Assembly (NCBI GenBank): GCA_015233935.1
Contig: JADFXB010000006.1
Location: forward strand, 1-64,000
DNA: 64,000 bases
Reading direction: 5' to 3'
From: Magnetococcales bacterium
GTDB lineage: Bacteria; Pseudomonadota; Magnetococcia; Magnetococcales; JADFXB01
A program made the position numbers and the translations under genes. The first letter of the stretch is position 1. Each line of letters starts with the position of its first letter. Positions 1 to 10,704 of the stretch are shown piece after piece. The notes under the pieces are model-generated. The model saw nothing but the letters and a program-made list of their open reading frames with translations, did not search any database and had not been told where the DNA came from.

Positions 1-629
1 AGACTGTCCAAGTCAATGACCGTCTGCTCCTCGTTGGGTTTGCAAGGCAGGGAACGCCCCGCTTTTTCCAACGATTCAAAGAAATGGATATCACTGCTCT
101 CCAGTTTTTTTAGGTCCAGCACCGTCAACCAGGTTTCCCCCTCATCGGAAATGGGAAGGATGGCATAGGTATCCTCCTTGCTCCACCAAATATGGGATGG
201 CACCGGATATTTTGCCCAACCCGCATCCAGCACCTGGCCTTTTTCCAAATCCAATAAATACTGGAACCAGCATAAATTATCCGGGGAAGGGACGGGTTCA
301 CAGGCAATCAGCAAGGCAAACCTGCCGGAGGGACTGCTGGCGGATATTTTCACCGACGAAGGCGCACCGGCCTTGCCAGCACTGTCAGTCACCTTAATGG
401 CAGGTTGCATAGGTTTGCCATTTACAGACAGGGTGCCATTCTTAGCCAAAGCAACTCCAGAAGAAACCGACTGCCCCGCCTTCACCTCGGTCCAGGGCGT
501 CTCAAACCTGGTATTGTTGCTCTCCTCAATGGTGGCAAGACTCCTTTCCCCATCCCCGGCATTCACGAGAGTCGAAAAAAGACCCACGACCAATACAAAC
601 ACACCAAAGATTAATTTTCCCAATTTCAT
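1..629 (-). CDS. Secreted hypothetical protein, C-terminus cut by the window edge
   Basis: An open frame runs from an ATG at 627-629 to the left edge without a stop, giving about 209 residues. The first 24 residues (MKLGKLIFGVFVLVVGLFST onward) form a signal peptide with a probable cleavage after VNA. The mature part starts with a low-complexity stretch rich in Ser, Lys and Gly, followed near residues 105-195 by a region with Trp and Cys (CEP..., LCWFQYLLDLEKG, HIWWSKEDTYAILP). That second region resembles one blade of a beta-propeller, but I do not recognise a family. It lies upstream of the chaperone/kinase block on the same strand as the two kinases and could follow them in the transcript, with a 45-base gap. 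The reading frame and signal peptide are seen directly; any function would be a guess. Confidence 0.75.
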   Translation of the reverse strand, partial: MKLGKLIFGVFVLVVGLFSTLVNAGDGERSLATIEESNNTRFETPWTEVKAGQSVSSGVALAKNGTLSVNGKPMQPAIKVTDSAGKAGAPSSVKISASSPSGRFALLIACEPVPSPDNLCWFQYLLDLEKGQVLDAGWAKYPVPSHIWWSKEDTYAILPISDEGETWLTVLDLKKLESSDIHFFESLEKAGRSLPCKPNEEQTVIDLDS

Positions 630-674
630 GATGCATGTTCCCTGAGAAGAAAATTCATAAGCATAGGATTGGGT

Positions 675-3410
675 TTACTCCTTCTCCTGCAACTTTCTGG
701 CTGTCTGGCCGATGGCCTTCAGCAAATCCTGCTTTTTGATGGGTTTGATCAAATGACCATCACACCCGGCTGTGAGACTCTCGCTCATGCTGCTCATGGA
801 GGCATGGGCACTCAAGGCCAGGATGATAACAGGAGGACGCTGTTCTTCCTCCTCCCACTGACGAATTTGTCGGGTGGCGGCATAGCCGTCCAGAATGGGC
901 ATTTGAATGTCCATCAACACAAGATCAAACGTCTCCTCTTTGATCCGTGCCACAGCTTCAAACCCATCCTTGACCATCACCAAGGTATGGGGGGTTTTCT
1001 TTAAATATACCTGGAAGAGAACCTGATTATCCAAAGAATCTTCTGCCAGCAGAATACGCAAACCGGGGACCGTTTCCAAACAGAGGGATTCCTCCTCCTC
1101 TGGTTGCATGGAATGCTTGGCAGCCAGTCGAACCGGCAGGGTAAAATAAAAAGTACTCCCCTCCCCCAGCACACTGTTGACCCTAATCTCTCCACCCATA
1201 AGTTCTACCAGCTTGCGGGAGATGGCCAGCCCCAGACCGGTTCCACCATAACGACGATTGATCCCTGCCTCCGCCTGGGTGAACTGTTCAAAGATACGCT
1301 GTAAATGATCAGGAGCAATACCTATCCCCGTATCCCTCACCGCAAATAATAAAAATTCTTCTTTTTGCGGATCCCTCTGCAAGGTGACCGTAATCCTTCC
1401 CTGTTCTGTAAATTTGATGGCATTGCCTATTAAATTGACCAATATCTGACGAACACGCCCATCATCCCCCAGGATGGCTTTGGGAAGGCTTCCAGACACA
1501 TCCATTTGCAATAAAAGGCCTTTCTGCTCAGCACTCAACTGCATTAAATGCACCGTTTCCGTCACCATCATGGTGGGGGAGAAGGGCAGATCCACCAGGG
1601 CGAAATGACCAGACTCAATGCGGGAAAAGTCCAATACATCGTTGATGATGGCCAAGAGTGCCCCACCCGAACGATGCATCATTTCCACATAATGGCGTTG
1701 CTCCTGGTTCAGGTCGGTGTCCAGCAGAACACTGCTCATCCCCAAAACCACATTCATGGGGGTACGAATTTCGTGGCTCATGGCGGAGAGAAATTCACTC
1801 TTGGCACGAGATGCGAACTCGGCCTGCTCCTTGGCCAGGCGCAACTCCTCCTCCTCCTGTTTTCGCTTGGTGATGTCGGTGGAGATGCCACAGACTGCGT
1901 AAGGAATATTGTCCCCATCCCGTAACGTAAACTTGACGGATATGTAGAAGTGCATACCATCTTCATGGGGAACTTGTTCGTCGGTCTGAATCGGCTGATT
2001 GGATTGCAAGGCCCATTGGTCATTGGCACGAACATGACTGGCCACCTCTGCCGGAAATAGATCATAATCGTTTTTGCCCTGTATCTCCTGATTGGTGATG
2101 GCAAACAACTCTTCAAACCGGCGATTGATGAACAAATAACGGCCTTGTAAATCTTTGATAAAAACCACCAGTGAGGTGTTTTCCAGAATAGAGCGCAACC
2201 GCTCCTCGCTGTTTCGCAACTCCTTGTGGGCCTGATGGAGTTCCTCTTCCGCCTTTTTGCGCTGGGTAATATCCCGGGCGATGCCATCGATGGCCAGCAG
2301 GTGACCATGATCGTCATAACATGGGGTATTGCGAATTTCAGTCCATAACAGGGATTGATCTTTACGAATCCATCGCAACACCACCGGCTCGTCAAAACTT
2401 TCCTCAATGTTCTCTAATATACGTCGGTCATCAGGATGGATTAATTTATATCCCAGTTGGGGGTTGGCATAATGCTCTTCCGGGGTGTAGCCTGTAAGTT
2501 TGGTGGCTGAAGGACTGACATATTCAAAGCCGGGAGGATTCAACCTGTAGCGAAAAATGATATCCTGTGCCCGTTCGGAGAGAAGACGAAAACGGGTTTC
2601 ACTCTCAAAAAGGGCCTTTTCCACCTGCTTGCGCCGGGTAATGTTTTCCATGGCAATCAGGAAAAAGTGCTCTTCCGCGCTGATTTCCCCAATCAGGGTG
2701 AAGGTCATACTCCCCCACAAAAAGCCACCTTTTGGATTGGGAAAACGGGTCTCCGTTTGAAAGGAAAGTATTTCACCCTGCCGCAATCTTTGCATTTGGG
2801 ACAAAATGGGGGGAATGTCCGCTGGATGAATGATATCTATAAGCTTTTTCCCCACCAGCGTACCACCATCACACTCCAGTATGGCACAAAAGGCATGGTT
2901 GCTTTCCAAAATGGCCCCATTTAAGGCCACCCGCACCATGCCCACCCCCACATGATCCACCATGGCACGAAACTTGGCTTCACTCTGCTGCAAACGTAAC
3001 AGGGTCCACTCCTGCTCCTGCCGCAAACGGTACAAGTCCAAAAACACCTGCACTTTGGAGAGCAGAATTCTCTCGTCAAAAGGCTTTTCCAGATAATCCA
3101 CCCCACCCGACTCATAACCACGCAATAAATGACGTGGATCCTTGTAGGCCGCAGTCAGAAAAATAATGGGAATGTGGGAGGTTTGTTTGACCCCCCGCAC
3201 CATCTCAGCCATTTCATAGCCATCCATCTCCGGCATATCCACATCCAATAGAATGAGGGCCACCGGCTCCGCCAACACTATTTCCAGTCCCTTGGGGGCA
3301 GAATCCGCCACTAAAATCTCCACCTGCAAATGAGCCAGCAGTTGTCGCATGGCATGCAGGTTGGCAGGACGATCATCCACCACCAATATTTTGGTCAAAG
3401 GATGGTTCAT
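675..3410 (-). CDS. Soluble hybrid histidine kinase (REC-PAS-PAS-PAS-HisKA-HATPase-REC)
   Basis: A 911-residue sensor kinase with no obvious membrane segment, so probably cytoplasmic. It starts with a receiver domain (residues about 6-125, phospho-acceptor D56 in LLDVDMPEMDG). Three PAS domains follow (about 145-510), each closed by an ITRRK- or ITQRK-type PAC motif. Then come the HisKA domain with H546 in SHEIRTP, an HATPase_c domain with N-box NLIGNAIKF, G1 DTGIGI and G2 GGTGLGLAIS, and a C-terminal receiver with D834 in LMDIQMPILDG. There is no HPt domain, so a separate phosphotransfer protein would be needed. Its start codon overlaps the stop of the upstream kinase gene by an ATGA, which points to translational coupling. 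The signal sensed is not evident. The domain order is clear; partners are unknown. Confidence 0.93.
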   Translation of the reverse strand: MNHPLTKILVVDDRPANLHAMRQLLAHLQVEILVADSAPKGLEIVLAEPVALILLDVDMPEMDGYEMAEMVRGVKQTSHIPIIFLTAAYKDPRHLLRGYESGGVDYLEKPFDERILLSKVQVFLDLYRLRQEQEWTLLRLQQSEAKFRAMVDHVGVGMVRVALNGAILESNHAFCAILECDGGTLVGKKLIDIIHPADIPPILSQMQRLRQGEILSFQTETRFPNPKGGFLWGSMTFTLIGEISAEEHFFLIAMENITRRKQVEKALFESETRFRLLSERAQDIIFRYRLNPPGFEYVSPSATKLTGYTPEEHYANPQLGYKLIHPDDRRILENIEESFDEPVVLRWIRKDQSLLWTEIRNTPCYDDHGHLLAIDGIARDITQRKKAEEELHQAHKELRNSEERLRSILENTSLVVFIKDLQGRYLFINRRFEELFAITNQEIQGKNDYDLFPAEVASHVRANDQWALQSNQPIQTDEQVPHEDGMHFYISVKFTLRDGDNIPYAVCGISTDITKRKQEEEELRLAKEQAEFASRAKSEFLSAMSHEIRTPMNVVLGMSSVLLDTDLNQEQRHYVEMMHRSGGALLAIINDVLDFSRIESGHFALVDLPFSPTMMVTETVHLMQLSAEQKGLLLQMDVSGSLPKAILGDDGRVRQILVNLIGNAIKFTEQGRITVTLQRDPQKEEFLLFAVRDTGIGIAPDHLQRIFEQFTQAEAGINRRYGGTGLGLAISRKLVELMGGEIRVNSVLGEGSTFYFTLPVRLAAKHSMQPEEEESLCLETVPGLRILLAEDSLDNQVLFQVYLKKTPHTLVMVKDGFEAVARIKEETFDLVLMDIQMPILDGYAATRQIRQWEEEEQRPPVIILALSAHASMSSMSESLTAGCDGHLIKPIKKQDLLKAIGQTARKLQEKE

Positions 3411-6400
3411 AACTGAGACCTCTCTTGCGGGTGCACAGTTCGTTTAACAAGAGTTTCCATAAGATGGCTGCACAGGGTATCCAAAGAGACCGGCTTGGCC
3501 AGATAGCCATCCGCCCCAGCAGCAAGACATTTTTCCCGATCACCTGCCATGGCCATGGCGGTCACGGCAATCACCACCAAATGTTTAAACCGCTCATCCC
3601 CACGAATTTTCTCCAGGGTGGCAAAGCCATCCATATGGGGCATGCGCATATCCAATAAAACTGCATCAATCTCCGGGTGGGACTCCAGCTCTTTCAGTGC
3701 TCTAATCCCATCAGCAGCCAGGATAATTTTTTCTACCCTTGTTTGCATTCCTTTGGCCAAGGTAAAGGCCGCCCGCATGTCATCGTCCACCACCAACAAG
3801 GTGATGGGTTGACCATGCAAGGTTAACAAAGGCACCAGTTCCGGTTCAGGGGTGGTGACAGGAGGTGGCAGGGGTGGTGATGGTTCTTCCGCTTGCCGGG
3901 CAGGTAACCATTGGCGCAGGGCCAATAACAGGTGCTCAATATTCACAGGCTTGGACAAATAACCATTGGCCCCCACCTCCAGACAACGCAGGCGGTCACC
4001 CGACATGGCCTTGGCCGTCAAAGCAATAATGGGCAGTTCTGCCCACTGGGCATTTTGCCGAATGGCCTGAATAGTCTGAAAACCATCCATCACCGGCATC
4101 ATGATATCCATAAAGACGATATCAATGTGGGGAAAATCGTTGAGACATTTTAAAGCCTGCTCCCCATTGTCCGCACTTTTCACCTCTTTTACCAAATCGG
4201 CCAGGATGGTTTGCAAAGCAAAGCGATTGCGTGCATCGTCATCCACCACCAACACCGTGGCCCAAGGGGCGCGAAAATCCACCAGCGGGGTTTGGGTCTC
4301 CTGCTTGAATCCAACAGGCAACGGCAGTTCAGGCAGGAACAGGGTAAACGTGCTGCCCACTCCCAACTGACTGGTCACCTGAATCTCCCCCTGTAACAGG
4401 TGGGCAAACTTACGGGAGATGGAAAGCCCCAATCCGGTCCCACCAAACTTGCGACTTGTGGCCCCATCCACCTGATGAAAGGTCTCAAATACCTGCCCCA
4501 GTTGATTGGCCGGAATGCCAATGCCACTGTCGGTCACCGCAAAGGCAATCACCTGCTGGCGCGGTAAAGGGAAGGGACAATTGCCCTGGGGACGAAACAA
4601 ATGAAGGGCCACTTCCCCCTTTTCCGTAAACTTGATGGCATTGGCCAGTAAATTGCGCAACACCTGCTCCACCTTGGCCCCATCGGTAATAAAGGCGGCT
4701 GGCAAGTCTGCGGCCATGGATAGGGTAAGGGTCAACCCCTTGCTGTCGGCCAAAGGACGAAATTGTTCCTCCAACTCTGCCATGAAGCGGTTTAGGTTGA
4801 CCACCTCCGGCAATAGTTCCATGCGTCCTGCCTCAATCTTGGAAAGATCCAGAACCTGGTTGATCAAGTTCAACAAGTCCATGCCACTGTCATAAATCAC
4901 CCGCGCAGAATCCCTTTGATCGAGCGTGAGATTTTTTGCTTTGGTCAAGAGCTGGGAGAGAATTAATAAACTGTTGAGCGGGGTACGCAGTTCATGGGAC
5001 ATGTTGGCCAAAAATTCCGACTTGGCCCGATTGGCGGTTTCGGCAGCTTGTCTGGCTGCCACCATGGCCTCTTCCATCTCTTTGCGAATACTCACATCCC
5101 GCAAGATCCCCGCCATTCCCTGCACCGTGCCATCCTCCCCTGTTTGCAAGGCGGCATAAACCTCCAGCCAGAGAATTTTGCCCGACTTGTGCACCGCCAT
5201 GAATTCATCCCGAAAGGTCTCTTTACGCCCTCTCATCAACTGTTGAAAATCCACCAGGGCACGGTGATGTTCTGAAGATTGAATAAAGGTGGTCCATTTT
5301 TTCCCCAGGGTATCTTCCACCCCATGGCCACTTATCTCTTGCCAGGCTGCATTGAGAAAGGTCCAATGGCCCAAAGCATCGGTCTGAAAGATCACATCCT
5401 TGACATTTTCCACCATAATTCGGTAGTGGGATTCCGCCTTGTTCAACTGGGCCGCCATGGATTGCGCCCGCTTTTCCACCCGATCCTTTTGCCCGGACAA
5501 AGCAAGGACGATAAAAAATAACAGAAGATCCACCGTCATCCCCATAAAGGCCACAATCAGGGATTGATGACTCTCCATCTCCTTTTCAAAAGAGGCGCGA
5601 CTACTAAATGTGACCAACCAGGTACGCCCTGGCAGATCCATTAAACTGGTGGTCGTATAACGGGAGCGATGCGGAGTGGCTAAGTTTTCCTTGTCAACAG
5701 AACTATAAAGCAGGCCCGATTCATGAACTTCCGTACCATCATGAATGGCAAAATCCAAATCCGGAATCCCATGCCCCAACATACCCCGCATCAAATCTCG
5801 AATGCGAAAGGGGCTATAGACAAAACCCGACAGGGCGAGTCGCCTTTCCTGTACGGTGTTGGTTGGATAGCCATGTTTATAAACCGGTAAGTACATCAAA
5901 AACCCAAACTGCACATCCTTGTTGGTCTCCTGTACCAGGGTGACCCGTCCGGACAAAGCTGGCAAACCGCTGTCTCTCGCCTGTTCCATGGCGGAACGGC
6001 GAACCTCCTCCGAAAACATGTCAAAGCCAAAGGCTCGCAGATTGCGCCCCTTGAAAGGCTCCAAATAGATAATAGAGCTGTAGACAGGCCGTTCCCCCGG
6101 CGGACGTACAGAGAAATTGAGGAACCCCTCCTCCCGAATTTTTCGTACCAGGGGTAGTTTTTCCTCGGGAGGAAACATGAGGGAAAATCCCATGCCCTGA
6201 ATGCCGGGCCAGAAGGTGTCCAGTTGCAAGGTGGTCACATAATTATGCCAATCCTGGCGGGTGACCAGGGTGCTGGCATTGAATAATCCCACCCCACCCC
6301 GCAAAACCTGTTCATACTCCCGCATGCGCTTGTAAATGGCGATCCTGGCCTCTTCCACCTTGAAGGCAAAACGATCCTTGGCCCGCTCCTCGACGGAAAC

Positions 6401-7387
6401 ATTGGAAATATGCCACGCCAGAATGGTGAGCAAAATAGAAATGGCCAGAATGATCCAGGCGGTGACCTTGTTGTGCAAATATTCCAAAGGAGAAACTGGC
6501 ACCGCCGACCCACGGCTCTTGAGCAAATACGCCAGACGCCGTCCCACCCACCAGAATAAGCCCGCCAAGGGCAACAAGAAAAGCCACCCAAGCTTATACC
6601 AATCTTGATTGGTTGCCTTTTTATCCAACCCATACCAACGTTGATAAGACTCCCGATACTGGGGAGTATGAACAATTTCCTGCAACGCCTGATCCATTTT
6701 TGATTTCAACAGGGCGTTGTCTTTGCGGACCATCATTCCCCGTGGCATCTCCAACAGGGGTTTTCCCACCGGCTTGATGGCATCCCCCAATCCCATACTG
6801 GCAGCCTTATTCAGCACCACCCCATGGGGTGCGACAAAAACATCCACCGCCCCTTTCACCAACTGAAACAAAGCCGTTTCCATATTGATGGCAGGAATGA
6901 GATTGATGTGGGAATTATTTTCCAGCTTGAGAAAGGCTGCCCCCTGGCGAATGGCCGCCACCCGCAGACCACTTAACTGGTCACATCCACCCACCTGTTG
7001 GTTGGATTGAACCACAAAACAGGATACCGCAATGGTTTCCACCGGTTCAGAAAAAATAAATTCCTTTTCCCAACGTGGAGCCATGGCCATGGCAGGCATC
7101 AAATCCGCCTCTTTATTACGTACTGCGGCGGCTGCATCCTCCCAATTTTCCACCACCTGATAATGAATTTTCCACCCCAACTTGTCGGCTACCTGGTCCA
7201 AAATTTCGATGGCCAATCCACCAGGATTGTTCTTTTCATCCAGTTGATATAAAGGTGGAAAATCACGCAGAACCACCGCCGTCATATTACGACGCGGAAA
7301 GGATTCCTCACTCCATACCGGAGTTCCTTCCCACAAAAATAACATCAGGGAAATAAAACCAATATGTAATAACAAGTTCTTTTTCAT
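3407..7387 (-). CDS. Membrane hybrid histidine kinase (SBP_bac_3-CHASE-PAS-HisKA-HATPase-REC-REC)
   Basis: A 1326-residue sensor kinase. I start it at the ATG at 7387, preceded by GAGAG and followed by a clear signal peptide (MKKNLLLHIGFISLMLFLWE), and not at an upstream in-frame ATG that gives a poor leader. A periplasmic amino-acid-binding-like domain (SBP_bac_3, about 30-265) is followed by two hydrophobic segments. A CHASE-type extracytoplasmic domain (about 345-560, ending in DLPGRTWLVTFSSR) and a further membrane segment come next. Inside the cell are a PAS domain, HisKA with H798 in SHELRTP, HATPase_c (NLLANAIKF, DSGIGIP, GGTGLGLSIS), and two receivers with D1094 and D1246. Two different periplasmic sensor folds in one chain suggest integration of two ligands. 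The gene couples to the next kinase through a 4-base overlap. Confidence 0.92.
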   Translation of the reverse strand: MKKNLLLHIGFISLMLFLWEGTPVWSEESFPRRNMTAVVLRDFPPLYQLDEKNNPGGLAIEILDQVADKLGWKIHYQVVENWEDAAAAVRNKEADLMPAMAMAPRWEKEFIFSEPVETIAVSCFVVQSNQQVGGCDQLSGLRVAAIRQGAAFLKLENNSHINLIPAINMETALFQLVKGAVDVFVAPHGVVLNKAASMGLGDAIKPVGKPLLEMPRGMMVRKDNALLKSKMDQALQEIVHTPQYRESYQRWYGLDKKATNQDWYKLGWLFLLPLAGLFWWVGRRLAYLLKSRGSAVPVSPLEYLHNKVTAWIILAISILLTILAWHISNVSVEERAKDRFAFKVEEARIAIYKRMREYEQVLRGGVGLFNASTLVTRQDWHNYVTTLQLDTFWPGIQGMGFSLMFPPEEKLPLVRKIREEGFLNFSVRPPGERPVYSSIIYLEPFKGRNLRAFGFDMFSEEVRRSAMEQARDSGLPALSGRVTLVQETNKDVQFGFLMYLPVYKHGYPTNTVQERRLALSGFVYSPFRIRDLMRGMLGHGIPDLDFAIHDGTEVHESGLLYSSVDKENLATPHRSRYTTTSLMDLPGRTWLVTFSSRASFEKEMESHQSLIVAFMGMTVDLLLFFIVLALSGQKDRVEKRAQSMAAQLNKAESHYRIMVENVKDVIFQTDALGHWTFLNAAWQEISGHGVEDTLGKKWTTFIQSSEHHRALVDFQQLMRGRKETFRDEFMAVHKSGKILWLEVYAALQTGEDGTVQGMAGILRDVSIRKEMEEAMVAARQAAETANRAKSEFLANMSHELRTPLNSLLILSQLLTKAKNLTLDQRDSARVIYDSGMDLLNLINQVLDLSKIEAGRMELLPEVVNLNRFMAELEEQFRPLADSKGLTLTLSMAADLPAAFITDGAKVEQVLRNLLANAIKFTEKGEVALHLFRPQGNCPFPLPRQQVIAFAVTDSGIGIPANQLGQVFETFHQVDGATSRKFGGTGLGLSISRKFAHLLQGEIQVTSQLGVGSTFTLFLPELPLPVGFKQETQTPLVDFRAPWATVLVVDDDARNRFALQTILADLVKEVKSADNGEQALKCLNDFPHIDIVFMDIMMPVMDGFQTIQAIRQNAQWAELPIIALTAKAMSGDRLRCLEVGANGYLSKPVNIEHLLLALRQWLPARQAEEPSPPLPPPVTTPEPELVPLLTLHGQPITLLVVDDDMRAAFTLAKGMQTRVEKIILAADGIRALKELESHPEIDAVLLDMRMPHMDGFATLEKIRGDERFKHLVVIAVTAMAMAGDREKCLAAGADGYLAKPVSLDTLCSHLMETLVKRTVHPQERSQL

Positions 7388-7540
7388 AGAAAATCTCTCG
7401 TCCGTGCTTCCAGCCGCACCCCTATTTGCAAGCACGTTACCACACCCTGCAAAACGAGTAATCCACTTTTTTTGATCATGGAAAAATCTGGCAGATAAGA
7501 GCTGTGTGTGACCCAAAATGAAAAAATTTGCGTCCTGCAC

Positions 7541-7568
7541 TTGACAATGGCAAACGGGTGCTTAGATT
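7541..7568 (+). promoter_or_regulatory. Sigma-70-type promoter of groESL
   Basis: TTGACA at 7541-7546 and TAGATT at 7563-7568 are 16 bases apart, a near-consensus vegetative promoter. The -10 box runs into the first CIRCE element, so HrcA bound there would block polymerase directly. Confidence 0.7.
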
Positions 7569-7593
7569 AGCACTCGCCGGGAGTGAGTGCTTG
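7567..7593 (+). promoter_or_regulatory. CIRCE operator, first copy
   Basis: TTAGCACTC, nine spacer bases, then GAGTGCTTG. The left arm matches the HrcA-binding CIRCE consensus exactly and the right arm differs in its last two bases. The element lies between the promoter and groES and overlaps the next copy by three bases. Confidence 0.85.
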
Positions 7594-7617
7594 GCACTCT
7601 CCGGCAATGAGTGCTAA
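7591..7617 (+). promoter_or_regulatory. CIRCE operator, second copy, overlapping the first
   Basis: TTGGCACTC, nine spacer bases, then GAGTGCTAA. The right arm is exact and the left arm has one mismatch. It shares bases 7591-7593 with the first copy, so the two dyads are 24 bases apart centre to centre, about two helical turns. Each copy has its imperfect arm facing the other, as if one perfect site had been duplicated and both had drifted in the shared region. Confidence 0.85.
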
Positions 7618-7684
7618 ATCCCTTTTTGCCTGGCAAAAGGCTTCAGTTTCAATGTCTCTTGAGAGATGGGAGGAAGTTTGAGGT

Positions 7685-7978
7685 ATGAAAACGAAAATCC
7701 GTCCGTTGCATGACCGTGTGATCGTCAAACGTCTGGAATCGGAAGAAAAGACCGCCTCCGGCATCATCATTCCCGATACGGCCAAAGAAAAACCCATTCA
7801 GGGTGAAGTAATTGCCGTGGGTAAGGGTGCTGTCAAGGAAGATGGTTCGGTGCGCCCCTTGGAAGTGAAGGCGGGTGATCGGGTCCTGTTCGGCAAATAT
7901 TCCGGGACCGAAGTCAAACTGGATGGTCAAGAGCTGTTGATCCTCCGGGAGTCGGACATCATGGGTATTGTGGAATAA
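7685..7978 (+). CDS. groES: Co-chaperonin GroES
   Basis: A 97-residue protein of standard Cpn10 length, with the N-terminal [12 protein letters not shown] strand, the mobile loop around residues 17-33 ([20 protein letters not shown]) that contacts GroEL, and the closing [12 protein letters not shown]. It forms the heptameric lid of the GroEL chamber in the cytoplasm. GAGG ends a few bases before the ATG. groEL follows after 51 bases, so the two genes form one operon controlled by the CIRCE pair upstream. Confidence 0.98.
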   Translation: MKTKIRPLHDRVIVKRLESEEKTASGIIIPDTAKEKPIQGEVIAVGKGAVKEDGSVRPLEVKAGDRVLFGKYSGTEVKLDGQELLILRESDIMGIVE

Positions 7979-8014
7979 TACCTGTTTGGCATCTTCATCC
8001 AACGGAACATCTAG

Positions 8015-9679
<1,665 letters not shown>

Positions 9680-9716
9680 TTCCCGCCCAACAGTCGTCTT
9701 GGTCGGTAAAATGATG

Positions 9717-9755
9717 AAACACCCGGTAGGGACCCCTGCCGGGTGTTTCTTTTTG
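9717..9755 (+). terminator. Rho-independent terminator of groESL
   Basis: AAACACCCGG (9717-9726) pairs perfectly with CCGGGTGTTT (9739-9748) around a 12-base loop, followed by CTTTTTG. It ends the groESL transcript. Confidence 0.9.
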
Positions 9756-9817
9756 CAGAAGGTTGGTTTATAGTGACCACCGGTACTTGTTTTCTTTAGA
9801 CCTGGAGTCTGGCAAAC

Positions 9818-9991
9818 ATGGAATATCTCAATCTTATCCCCATTGGGGCACTGGTTTATTGGGTGGTGACCTCCTTCCTGGCCGCCAAACCCCACGATCA
9901 ACCAGATATCTATTTTCAAACCGTTCGCATCAAAACCAACCGTAAAGGGTGTAACTTTTTCGGGGTGCCCTATCCCGATCCCGAATCCTGA
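9818..9991 (+). CDS. Small hypothetical protein (57 aa)
   Basis: A 57-residue frame starting at ATG 9818, preceded by GGAG about 10 bases upstream. The N-terminal third is hydrophobic (YLNLIPIGALVYWVVTSFLA) and could be one membrane segment with the N-terminus outside. The rest is polar and ends in CNFFGVPYPDPES. It lies 24 bases before elbB on the same strand, downstream of the groESL terminator. I recognise no family. Support comes from the ribosome site, the position and the coherent membrane-then-polar composition. Confidence 0.5.
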   Translation: MEYLNLIPIGALVYWVVTSFLAAKPHDQPDIYFQTVRIKTNRKGCNFFGVPYPDPES

Positions 9992-10015
9992 TACCCTCCA
10001 CAGGGAGATGTGACC

Positions 10016-10678
10016 ATGGCAAAAAAGCGTATTGGTGTGGTTTTGGCCGGCTGCGGCGTTTACGACGGCGCGGAAATTCATGAAGCCACCCTGACTCTCT
10101 ATTTTCTCGACCGGGCCGGAGCAGAATGGGTGGCCATGGCCCCCAATATCGACCAACACCATGTGGTGGATCATTTAACCGGCCAGGTGGTGGAAGAACA
10201 TCGTAACGTGCTGGCCGAAGCCGCCCGTATCGCCCGTGGTAAAATACGTGACCTGGCAGAAGTCCGCGCCAGCGAACTGGATGGCCTGATCATGCCCGGC
10301 GGTTTCGGAGTGGCAAAAAACCTCTCTTCCATCGCCTTTAACGGCGCGGAAGCAGAAGTCAATCCCGACCTGGCTGTCCTGTTGCGGGATATGCATCGCC
10401 TGAATAAACCCATTGGTGCCATCTGTATCTCCCCCGCCGTGGTCTCCCGTGTTTTCGCCCAAATGGGTGTTACCGTCACCATCGGCTGCGATCCAGGAAC
10501 CATCTCCGCCATTGAGGCCATGGGCAATCGTCACCAAACCAGCCCAGCCGACGGCATCGTCCTGGATGAAGATAAACGGGTGGTCTCCACCCCAGCCTAC
10601 ATGTGCGGTTCCGGTATCGCCGAAGTGGGCCGAGGGATCGAAAAACTGGTCAGCCGGGTGCTGGAGTTGGCCAACTAG
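10016..10678 (+). CDS. elbB: ElbB-type DJ-1/PfpI superfamily protein (isoprenoid biosynthesis/glyoxalase-like)
   Basis: A 220-residue protein matching ElbB over its whole length: KKRIGVVLAGCGVYDGAEIHE at the start, then the LDGLIMPGGFGVAKNL strand-loop, and GAICISPAVVSRVF near residue 140, where the nucleophile-elbow cysteine sits (C in AICIS). The fold is the class I glutamine-amidotransferase-like DJ-1/PfpI fold. ElbB proteins are reported to have glyoxalase activity and a loose link to isoprenoid synthesis; the physiological role is not settled. I prefer ATG 10016 over GTG 10010 because CAGGGAG lies 8 bases upstream. The M24 peptidase follows after 26 bases and may be co-transcribed. Confidence 0.9.
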   Translation: MAKKRIGVVLAGCGVYDGAEIHEATLTLYFLDRAGAEWVAMAPNIDQHHVVDHLTGQVVEEHRNVLAEAARIARGKIRDLAEVRASELDGLIMPGGFGVAKNLSSIAFNGAEAEVNPDLAVLLRDMHRLNKPIGAICISPAVVSRVFAQMGVTVTIGCDPGTISAIEAMGNRHQTSPADGIVLDEDKRVVSTPAYMCGSGIAEVGRGIEKLVSRVLELAN

Positions 10679-10704
10679 CATTACAGGCAGGAAGGGATGC
10701 CACC

